Of a DNA stretch of 15,559 nt, positions 7,293-15,559 are shown piece after piece; positions within the stretch are counted from its first letter, which is position 1; every line of letters begins with the position of its first letter. Position numbers and translations under genes: made by a program. Source of the DNA: an uncultured bacterium. GTDB taxonomy: Bacteria; Bacillota_I; Bacilli_A; Mycoplasmatales; Metamycoplasmataceae. Location: contig CAKNAO010000008.1 of the NCBI GenBank assembly GCA_929200685.1, forward strand, positions 1 through 15,559, given 5' to 3'. The notes under the pieces are model-generated. The model did not search any database. It was given only the letters and a program-made list of their open reading frames with translations, and was not told where the DNA came from.

Positions 7293-8673
7293 CTTTTTCT
7301 TCCATGCCAAAATCTAATAATTCTTTGTCTATTTCAAAATTAGATTCCATTTGTTTAATCTCTTCTTCTGAAAGAGAAAAATCTTGATCTTCAGATATTT
7401 GATCATTATAATCACCAAAATTTTCATTAGATTGAATATCTTCATTAAATGAACTAATATCACTATCAAAATCAAATTTATCTTTTTTAATTGCATTTCT
7501 TTGATAATTATTTTTTGATTTAGGTGAATTAGATTCAACTTGTGATAGTTCTTCTTTTTTAACATTACCATTTCAAATGATATCAATTCCTTTTTCATTT
7601 GCTTGATCAATAGAAATAATATCAATTCTAGTATTTGTAAGTTCAACAGCAAGACGAGCATTTGAACCATTTTTACCAATCGCAAGAGTTTGATGAATAT
7701 TAGGTGTAATAACAATTTTATGGTCTTTAATAATATTTCCATCTTCATCTTTTTTGTCTAAAATCGATACTACTCTTGCTGGCGAAATTGAATTTGCAAT
7801 ATGTGTTTCAATTTTATCAGATCAATTAATAATATCTATTTTTTCACCACTTAATTTTTCTAAAATTGATTTTATTCTATTTCCACCAGACCCTATAATT
7901 GCTCCAACTGGATCAACATTTTCATTATTTGATTTTACTGAAACTTTTGATCTTGTTCCGGCTATTCTAGAAATTTTAACTATTTCTACAATCCCTTCTT
8001 CTACTTCTGGAACATTTTTTTCAATAATTCTTTTAATAATTGTAGGTGAACCATTTGAAACAATTATTTGTGAATCTTTGGACTCTTCTAAAACATCTTC
8101 AACATATAATTTAGTTTTTCCACCAATATTTAATTTTATATTCATATTTCTAAATTTTGCTGGCATAAATGCTATAGTATCATCATTTAATTTAAAAATT
8201 GCATTACCATTATTTTCTAAAGATAATAATGTTGCTTCAACCATTTCACCTTTTATTGATTTGTGTTTGTTATAAACAACTTCTTTTCTTTTTTCTCTAA
8301 CAATTTGAGTAATTAATTGTTTAACTTGTGATGAAAATTTAGTATTTTGAAAAAGATCAACTTCTTCTGAAAATTCATCTCCTACTTTAATATCTTTTTT
8401 AGTTTTTTTAGCTTCTGATATTGAAATTTCTAAAGATCTATATTTTTCTTCATATTCATCATCTGAAACAACAAGTTTTGAATGATTAATTAGTTGAAAT
8501 TTTTTATTTTTAAAATCAACAAATAACTCTAATCTTGCATCTGGATCAATTTTTGAATGGAATGTTTTGAAAAAAGCATTTTCAATAATTTTGTTTAATT
8601 CATCTCTATCTAACAAATTTCTCTCTGCAATTTCATTCATTGCCTCAAAAAATAACTCATTATTAAATTTCAT
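7279..8673 (-). CDS. nusA: Transcription termination/antitermination factor NusA
   Basis: An RNA polymerase-associated factor controlling pausing, termination and antitermination. The 464-aa product has the N-terminal RNAP-binding domain (1 to about 130), an S1 domain (about 135-205), KH1 with GAIIGSGGNRI (after about residue 255) and KH2 with AIGKNGSNARLA (about 325-340). Two TGA codons encode Trp, at codon 284 (DIINWSDK) and in DIIWNGN. The last 90 or so residues form an acidic, Ser/Asn-rich tail with no recognisable fold. The ATG has a clear GAAGG Shine-Dalgarno, unlike the leaderless candidates, and is probably the first gene of nusA-rnpM-infB-rbfA. In Bacillus rimP (ylxS) sits between polC and nusA, but it is absent here. 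Confidence 0.97.
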
Positions 8674-8691
8674 TTTTTTTCCTTCAATATT

Positions 8692-8720
8692 TATTTAATT
8701 AAATTTTTAAATTTTGTCAA
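8692..8720 (-). promoter_or_regulatory. Candidate nusA operon promoter (TTGACA / TAAATA)
   Basis: On the minus strand a perfect -35 TTGACA (8720-8715) is followed, after 17 bases, by TAAATA (8697-8692). The predicted start, near 8685, leaves a very short leader that barely includes the GAAGG Shine-Dalgarno at 8685-8681, so the -10 call may be off by a few bases. The -35 lies inside one arm of a 13-bp inverted repeat. Confidence 0.45.
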
Positions 8721-8810
8721 TATTTATATTTTACTTTTTAAATTTTATTTTAAAATAAAATAAGAAGTCAATAATTTGACCTCTTAAAATTCTATTTTAT
8801 TGACAAAATT
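8710..8810. repeat. 13-bp inverted repeat flanking the polC terminator
   Basis: AATTTTGTCAATA at 8710-8722 is the exact reverse complement of TATTGACAAAATT at 8798-8810. The arms bracket the terminator hairpin and each contains TTGACA, on opposite strands. The minus-strand copy is the likely nusA -35. The 75-base spacing makes a simple hairpin less likely than paired binding sites or a chance duplication of promoter sequence. Confidence 0.6.
8761..8786 (-). terminator. Rho-independent terminator of polC
   Basis: On the minus strand AAGAGGTCAA, loop ATTA, TTGACTTCTT forms a 10-bp stem with one G-U pair (11 bp with the outer T-A), followed by ATTTTATTTT. It starts 46 bases after the polC stop. 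Read on the plus strand the same stem has an A-C mismatch, so it suits minus-strand transcription better. It separates polC from nusA. Confidence 0.8.
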
Positions 8811-8831
8811 ATTATATAACAAAATGTTATT

Positions 8832-11800
8832 TTAGAATAAGGGAATTTGGTTTGTTTTTGATAAATCTTTAGTTATTCCAGTTTCTTCAAAGAAATTTAA
8901 CAAAGTATTATTAATTGAAGTTCGTTGCTTTAAATCTTGAATTGAAGTAAAAGGAGATTTATTTCTTGCTAAAATAATTTTTTTTGCCACTAGTTCACCA
9001 AGACCATCAATTGTAGTAAAAGGTGGAATTAATAAATTATTTTCTTTTTCATAATATCAATTTATTGCTTTTGATTTTTTTAAATGAACATTAGAAATTT
9101 TAACACCTCTTGATAAAGCTTCTAAACAAATTTCAAATATAGGAATAAGTGCAGATTCTTTTGCAGAAAGTTGTTTTTCACCAAAACTTAAATATTTTCT
9201 TTTTTGTAAATCAGAAAGTTTAATTTGAATTTCTTCTTTTCCTTTTAAAATTGTTTTTAAATCAAAAACATCTGGTCTTGTAGTAAAATAAGTTGAATAA
9301 TAAGCAAGTGGATAATAAAGTTTAAACCAAGCTATTCTCCAAGCCATCATGACATAAGCAGTAGCATGAGCTTTTGGGAACATGTATTGAATATTTTTAA
9401 TTGAATTTATGTATCAATTATCAACCCCTTTTTCTCTTAAAGTTTTTTCTTCTTCTAATGTAATGCCTTGACCTTTTCTAACTTTTTCCATAATTTGAAA
9501 TGCAAATAATGGTTTAATATCTTTGTTAATTAAATCAATCATTATGTCATCACGACATGAAATAACACTATCAAGTGTAAGATTTTTTTCTTTAATTATA
9601 TTTTCAGCATTACCTGTTCAAACTCCAGTACCATGTGATAAACCAGATAAAGAAATTAAATCTCCAAATTTTTTAACTTCAACTTTTTTTAACATGCCAC
9701 GAACAAATTTAGTTCCAAATTCTGGAATTCCCATTGCCCCTGTTTTTTCACCATTTATATCTTCTGGTTTAATTCCTAATTCTTTTGTTGAAGAAAATAA
9801 TGAAATTACTTTTAAGTCAAAAAAAGGTATATCTTTTTTGGCATTTATACCGGTAAATTCTTCTAGTTTTTTAATAACAGTTGGATCATCATGTCCTAAT
9901 AAATCCAATTTAAGAACATTATCATGTATAGAATGAAAATCAAAATGAGTAGTTTTTCAACTTGAACTTGAATTATTAGCTGGAAAATTAATAGGAGTAA
10001 AATCTTCAACTTTAAATTCTTTAGGTATAACAATTATTCCACCTGGATGTTGACCAGTTGTTCTTTTTGTGCCAGTTACTCCTTCTGCAATAAATTCTAT
10101 AAATGGTTTAGAAAGATTTTTATTATTATTTTCTGCCCAACTTTTTACATAACCAAAAGCCATTTTTTCAGCAATTGTTGAAATAGTTCCAGCTCTAAAA
10201 ACATGATTTTCTCCAAATATTTTTTTTACTTCATTATGAATTATTGGTTGATAATCACCTGAAAAATTTAGATCAATATCAGGTATTTTATCACCTTCAA
10301 AACCTAAAAATGTTTCAAAAGGAATGTTTTGTCCTTCTCTATCAAAATAGATGTTACAATTATCACATTTTTTTTCTTTAAGATCATAACCTGAATTTAT
10401 TTTAGAAGAGTTTTCAGGAAAAATTGTTTTTTTACAATTTGAACAAACATAATGAGCTTCTAAAGGGTTTACCTCTGTTATTTCGGCCATAGTTGCCACA
10501 AATGAAGAACCAACCGAACCTCTTGAACCAACTAAATAACCATCATTTAATGATTTAGAAACTAGTTTATGAGAAATTCAATATATAACAGCATATCCAT
10601 GCTGAATAATTGATTTAAGTTCTTTTTCAATTCTATTTTTAATAATTGGTTGAAGATTTTGACCATATTTTTTTTGAGCATTTTTATAAACAAGTTCTTT
10701 AAGATTTTGATCTGAATCTTTAAGTTTTGGAGTGTATAATTCACTTTTAATTACTTGAATATTATCATCAATCATATTTGCTATTTTATTAGTATTTTCA
10801 ATTACTATTTCATGAATTAAATTAATATCATCTAAAAAATTAAATTCTTCAATCATTTCATTAGTTGTAAGAATATTTTGAATAGGATAATCAGGACTTT
10901 CTTCTTCATATTTATATAAATAATGCCTAACTCCTCCAAGACCTTTTGCATTTATAAAAACATTATGATACACTTTTTCTTTTTCATCTAAATATCTAAC
11001 ATCGCCAGTAGCTACAATAATTTTTCCTTGTTTTTTAGATTCATTAATTACAAATTTAATCATATCAATTAAATCTTCTTTTTTAAAACCTCTTTTTATT
11101 ATGTGGGAAAAATTTTTTAAAGGTTGAATTTCAATATAGTCATATCTACTTATTTCTTTTGCTACTACATCTTTAGAACTAAAAAGCATTTTATCAACTA
11201 ATCTTGATTTTAGTGCTCCTGAACCAAGTAAAACATTTTCTCTATTTTCAAGTGTTTCTAAATAAACTTTTGGTGATTTAAAAAAATTATCAGTTAATCC
11301 TAATGAAACAAATTGAAATAATTCTTTAAGTCCTTGTTGATTTTTAGCAATTAAAGAAACTTCTTTAGAAAATTTATTTGCTTTTACAGTATCATTTTCA
11401 AATTTTGTTAATTTTTCTTGATCTAAAACATTATTTTTTCTTAAAAGAATAATCATTTGAATTCAAATACGTGCTAAAACTTCTGCATCATAATCAGCAC
11501 GATGGGCAATTTCTGAATCATATTCAATATTCAATCTATTGGCAATATTTTGAAGTCTAAATCTTTTAGCTTCAGGAAAAACCATTCTTGCTATAACCAT
11601 AGTATCAATTGTTGGTTGATTTAATTTTTTATAACCATATTTTTCTAATTTAGTATTTACAAATGTAATATCAAAATTAGCATTATGAGCAACCAAAGTA
11701 TATCCTTCTAAATAATTTTTTATATCTAAAATTGCTTCTGATTCAATTTTAGCATTTGATTTTAAAATTTGTTCATTAGTAATATTAGTCATTTTAATAA

Positions 11801-13139
11801 TATGAAAAGGAATTTTTTTTGATGGTCTAACAAAAAATTGTTTTCGATCAACAATACGATTATTTTTAACTTTTACTGCTCCAAATTCAATAATTTCTTC
11901 ATATTCTGGTGATAGTCCGGTTGTTTCTAAATCAAAAACAACATATGAATCTTTTTCTAAATTATTATTTTTAGGTCAATAAATAGCATTATTCTTTTTT
12001 TCAACCGTGTTTAATGAAACACCATAAATTGGTTTAATTCCATATTCTTTAGAAGCAAAATAAAATTCTGGAAAAGATTGGACTGAATCTTCATCTAGTA
12101 TTGCAATTGTTTTATGTCCTCATTTTTTAGCTAATTTAACATAGTCATGTGGTGTTTTAACACCATCCATAGCTGACATTTTTGTTCTTGTAGAAAGTTC
12201 AACTCTTTTTTTAGTTGCAAAATCTATTTTTTCATCTTTATCACTATTTTTAAACATAATAATTTTATTTGCAGAAATTGAGGGTTGTTGACTATATGGA
12301 TCAATTCGATATTTTCCTGAAACTTCAACAAATTTACCAACTATATATTTTCTATTTTTTTCTTTTTCAGCTTCATTTTTAGAAAAAATTTTTACATAAA
12401 TTGCATCAGAATAATCAGTAATTGAAAGAGTTGTAATTGTTCAACCATTTTTAGTTTCTTGTTCAACATTTTTAAAAATTAAACCTGAAATAATTACATT
12501 TTCTAAACCTTGTTCAGCAAGATCAGCTATTTTTGTTTGTACAAAACCTCTTTTTTTAAAAATATTTTCACTTTGAGGTTCATTGTCGCTTTCTTTTTCT
12601 ATTGCAACTATAGCTTGTTCTTTAATTTTAGATTTTTCATCTTCTAATAATGAATCACTTAAATTTTTTAACTCTAAAATAATTTTTAGATCTTTAAAAC
12701 CAAATCTTTTAATTAAATTATTAATTTTTTCTTCAAACAACAAAAATTTTGAATAAGTTATATTATCTTTAAATTGAATTACAAAATTTTTATCAACAAG
12801 TTTTTTATCAAGATTTTTAAAAAAATTTAATAAAAGTTTGTTTGAAAAAAAATTTAATAAAATTATTTCAATATATTTTTCTATGATATTTTTTTCATAA
12901 ATTAAATTTTCAATTTCAAATTCAAAAAATGTTTTATAACCAAAATTATTATTTAGTTTCTCTAAAAAAGCAAGCATTGATGAAGGTTGAATTATTTCAT
13001 TATTTTGAAACTTTATAACAAAATAATTTAAACCTTCTTTTTTTTCTTTTAAAATTACTGAAATTATTTTTGTATTTTTAAAATCTTCATTTAAATCATA
13101 TGAAATTTTTTGACATAATTTTTTAAAAGCATTATTCAT
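8832..13139 (-). CDS. polC: DNA polymerase III PolC-type alpha subunit
   Basis: The replicative DNA polymerase with built-in 3'-5' proofreading. The product is 1435 aa, essentially the length of Bacillus PolC. In order it has an N-terminal domain, an OB fold, a PHP domain split around the DEDD exonuclease, then polymerase and C-terminal regions. Exonuclease residues are D403 and E405 (FDLETTG), D490 (HNANFD), H546 and D551. The polymerase has zinc cysteines C899, C902, C925 and C928, the catalytic PDIDLNFSG motif (D954, D956), KLDLLGHDD (D1079) and MFPKAHATAY. It ends in QIPLF, matching the clamp-binding C-terminus of Bacillus PolC. The PHP metal histidines are replaced (see findings). Many TGA codons read as Trp, with one continuous frame throughout. 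ATG 13139 is chosen because a TATAAT sits upstream and no Shine-Dalgarno supports the TTG at 13154. Confidence 0.98.
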
Positions 13140-13145
13140 AAAAAA

Positions 13146-13151
13146 ATTATA
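13146..13151 (-). promoter_or_regulatory. Consensus -10 (TATAAT) for polC, leaderless start predicted
   Basis: On the minus strand TATAAT runs 13151 to 13146. With its last base as -7, +1 is 13139, the A of the polC ATG. It is preceded by TTTTG, a TG one base out of the canonical extended position. There is no good TTGACA-like -35 and no Shine-Dalgarno before the ATG. Confidence 0.55.
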
Positions 13152-13176
13152 CAAAATTAAATTATTAAATTAAGAG

Positions 13177-13189
13177 AGTTTGTTAAACT
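13177..13189. repeat. Small perfect palindrome upstream of polC
   Basis: AGTTT-GTT-AAACT is a 5-bp inverted repeat with a 3-base centre, 26 bases upstream of the polC -10 and 71 bases after the DUF262 tail. No T-run follows on the minus strand. It could be an operator-like site or part of a weak transcript end. Chance is possible. Confidence 0.3.
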
Positions 13190-13259
13190 AATTAAATTAT
13201 AAATATAATAAATAATTTCAATGATATTTTTATTGTATTTTATTTGAAAAAAATATTTT

Positions 13260-13415
13260 CTATTTTTCTCAATCAAATTTATATAATGGAGCAATTAAAT
13301 CTGCTAATTGTAAAGTTCTTTCATCAATATCTTTAAAACCAAATATTTCTTTATCAAATAAATTCATTAAAGTTTCATTTACCAAACCTTTTATTAAAAT
13401 ATTTTTGATATTCTT
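13260..13415 (-). pseudogene. Out-of-frame C-terminal tail of the DUF262/DUF1524 gene
   Basis: This +1 frame is open from just after a TAG at 13418-13416 to the TAG at 13262-13260. It encodes a stretch including GLVNETLMNLFDKE, GFKDIDERTLQLAD and LYKFDWEK. The DERTxxLADL pattern followed by an aromatic end resembles the usual DUF1524 C-terminus (I-x-x-R-x-x-x-L-A...W). The upstream coding frame instead runs into a TAA at 13353-13351 after a short unrelated tail. The shift must lie between 13351 and 13415, and an A4 run at 13392-13389 is the simplest slip site. Confidence 0.65.
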
Positions 13416-15552
13416 CTAATTTTTTTGAAAAATTTTTATTTTTAGTTTTAAATTTTAATTTAGAATCCAAAATAATATAATTACCTAATTTATTAACTTT
13501 TGAATTTTTTATATTTTCATAATCTTGATTATTTAATTCTTTATAAATATTTCTTCAAGTAGAATTTTCTTCTGTTTCAATTGGAAAAATTTGTTCAAGA
13601 AAAGGATTCGATGCTATTTCATATCTTCCACTTATTTTATTAGTTTTTTTAAATTCTAAAATTCTTAAAACATTAAATACATATTCTTTTTGTCAATTAT
13701 CTTTATTTTCAAGTTTTAATTTAAATAATTTATATCTTGGAAGTGTAGTTTGAACATTAGGTTTTTTAATTTTTTCTTCAAACATTTTATAAGATTGATT
13801 TATATCATTTGAAATTAATGAATCTCAAAAAATACTTGATGATTGCCCTATATTGAAAACCACTAATAATCTAGTGATATATTTTTCAATTGAAATAATA
13901 TAATTAAATATTTTTTTTATATTTTTTTCTATTTCAAAAATTTTGTCATTATATCATTTAGAATTTTCATAAATCATATTTATTAATAAAGGCATAACTG
14001 AAGATTTTTTTTGTAAATTTTTCAAATAAACTCTAACATTAAATAAATCATTTTTTGATTTTAAATAATCTTCATTTTTTAAATCACAAAATATTATAAA
14101 ATATTTAGAAATTTCAATTAATAATTCTTTTATTTCTTTAAAAGAAGAAATTGTTTTGTTTTCAGTATATCAAACTTTTGCAAAAATTTTATGTGTTTTA
14201 CCTTTATATTCAAGTTGTTTATCATTTTGAATTTTATATTTAATTCTACTATAACATATTAAAAATTCATCTAATATTTTATATTTTTTTGTTCTAAATT
14301 TTAATGTAGCAGGTTCTATAAAAAAATTTAAAAATAATTTTTCTATTTTCATTTCATTTTCAATTAAAACTTTTAAATCAATCTTTTTATAAATATAATT
14401 CTTAACTAAATCTCATTGAGATAATTCTAAACCTTTACTATTTAAATTTTCAAAAATTTGTATTTCATTTTCAATATTATTTTTAATATTTAATTCTGAA
14501 ATTACAAAATAATGAACAAAAGTAGTTAATAATTCTTCTATCTCATTTATTTTTTTACCATTAAAAAATTTGTAAATTAAATCATAATTTTTTTTAGCAG
14601 TTGATTCTTTAAATTCTTCACTATTATCCACATAATCTGATAAAACATTAAAAACATATTTTAATTCACCAATTGATTTTTTATTTGAATAGATTTCATT
14701 AATTTTATTTGAAATATTTTTTAATTCAATTGGAAGTATTCAATTATTTTTTTTATAAATATTAATAATAACTTTAATTAAAATAAGACTTGTTGTAATC
14801 CTTTGTTGACCATCAATTAAACTAATTATTTTATTTTGATTATCAATTGAAATTGCTAATGAACCCATATAATGTTTTTTCTTATCAATATTCCTATCTT
14901 CAATATCTTGAAGAAAAACTTCAACATTTTCTTTATTTCAAGCATATTCTCTTTGATATGTAGGAATAAAAAATTTATAATTAGTAGTTAATAATTGGAA
15001 TAATCCTTTAGTTTGTGAATCCATATCATTTTTATCAATAGAAAAATTTTCATCTTCTTGATTTTCAATGATTTTACTTAATAAATAAATATTTGAATTA
15101 AAATTAAAATTATTTTTTGAATTTTCTTTATCTTCTATATTTTCAAAGTTATTATCTTTAATTAAACAATATTTTATTGAAATAAATAAATTTTTTAATA
15201 ATTCTATTGAAATAAAAAGATCATATCTAATATTATAAAGTTTATCACCATTTTTTGTTCTATGTGAAGATTCATCACCTTTTTGCTTAATAAAATAAAA
15301 AGCATTTTTTACTTTTGAAGGTACTTCATATTTTTGACAAGCTTCATTTATTTGCATTGAAAGACCATCTTTTTCATTAGTTTTAAAAATATTATGAAGC
15401 ATAATTTCCAAGATTGTTCTTCCGTTTAAAAAAATTGAATTATCATAATTTTTATTTTCAATATTTTTTTCTATTTTCTTAATATTTTCTAATATTTCAT
15501 TGTGTTCTTTTTTAAATTTATAATGTAATAACATTTCAAAATTTTTAGTCAT
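13351..15552 (-). CDS. DUF262/DUF1524 (GmrSD-like) protein with possible DUF4145-like N-terminal domain; frameshifted C-terminus
   Basis: A 733-aa reading frame related to GmrS/GmrD-type proteins, a family tied to restriction of modified DNA and other phage defence. Residues 1 to about 130 contain RTILEIMLHNIF and GDESSHRT, which resemble a DUF4145 helical domain. DUF262 follows, with IPTYQREYAW (about 196-205), the nucleotide-site motif IDGQQRIT (246-253) and FENLNSKG (367-374). The DUF1524 HNH-like region has EQIFP (653-657), where the family expects E-H-I-x-P, and then LGNYIIL. The in-frame end (TAA 13353-13351) looks artificial, because the typical tail continues in the +1 frame to 13260. 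All Trp codons I checked are TGA, so the gene is adapted to this host. The ATG at 15552 is near the window edge and an upstream start is possible. DNA target and partner genes are unknown. Confidence 0.8.
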
Positions 15553-15559
15553 ATTTTTC

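Noticed and set aside
7290..7310. A TTG start for rnpM at 7310
   Set aside because: The ATG at 7292 has a nearby GGAAG, gives the usual family N-terminus just before RKCIVS, and needs less overlap with nusA.
7329..7748. A 139-codon Leu/Ile/Lys-rich open frame on the minus strand
   Set aside because: It is an out-of-frame shadow of nusA. The overlapping frame encodes the conserved KH2 domain once TGA is read as Trp, and this frame has no family-like motif.
8800..8828. A plus-strand promoter starting from TTGACA at 8800-8805
   Set aside because: No convincing -10 occurs 16-18 bases downstream and no plus-strand gene follows. It is kept only as part of the inverted-repeat observation.
9523..9936. 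Long plus-strand open frames, for example 9523-9936, 7754-8275, 1504-1776 and 3296-3583
   Set aside because: They lie antisense to strongly conserved genes (polC, nusA, pknB, gmk), have no ribosome binding site and read as hydrophobic low-complexity sequence.
8832..13139. polC, and other genes, as pseudogenes broken by many TGA stops
   Set aside because: All fragments are in the same frame, and TGA falls at positions where relatives have Trp (for example REYAW, DIIW, SASWKTTHF-like context). This is the mycoplasma code, not decay.
14624..14632. A perfect DnaA-box consensus, TTATCCACA
   Set aside because: It is a single copy inside the DUF262 coding region (encoding part of YVDNS), with no cluster, AT-rich unwinding element or dnaA/dnaN nearby. 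A lone match is expected by chance.

Overview
The window is a very AT-rich chromosomal segment from a mycoplasma (Mollicutes that use the UGA=Trp code). Twelve conserved housekeeping genes are intact only if in-frame TGA is read as tryptophan. PolC, for example, is split at many TGA codons yet stays in one frame from end to end. AT homopolymer-rich DNA, tiny intergenic gaps, TAATG stop/start overlaps and a PASTA-less Ser/Thr kinase point the same way. Gene content and order resemble the Mycoplasma hominis-type lineages, but the species cannot be named from the sequence alone.

Layout, left to right. (1) 44-3774, minus strand: gmk-stp-pknB-rsgA-rpe, tightly packed. Three junctions are TAATG overlaps and one is a 7-base overlap. 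This is a condensed form of the Bacillus gmk...prpC-prkC-cpgA-rpe block. (2) 3792-4906: rsmD (minus) and def (plus) diverge from a 32-base gap that holds two symmetric extended -10 elements. (3) 4910-8673, minus: nusA-rnpM(ylxR)-infB-rbfA, the transcription/translation initiation operon, here without rimP and the ylxQ L7Ae-like gene. It converges on def with only 3 bases between stop codons. (4) 8674-8831: a short intergenic region with the polC terminator, a 13-bp inverted repeat and a likely nusA promoter. (5) 8832-13139, minus: polC, the replicative DNA polymerase. (6) 13260-15552, minus: a multidomain DUF262/DUF1524 protein (GmrSD-like, defence-associated) with a possible DUF4145-like N-terminal domain. 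Its C-terminal tail is out of frame.

The most interesting signals are these. Four genes without a Shine-Dalgarno (def, rsmD, gmk, polC) each have a -10-like hexamer whose last base is exactly 7 nt before the A of the ATG, which predicts leaderless mRNAs. Operon-internal genes mostly carry clear Shine-Dalgarno sequences. The PHP domain of PolC is retained but has lost its recognisable metal-ligand histidines. The DUF262 gene is both frameshifted and missing the expected nuclease histidine. I saw no tRNA, rRNA, CRISPR array or insertion sequence, and no gene-free stretch longer than 300 bases.
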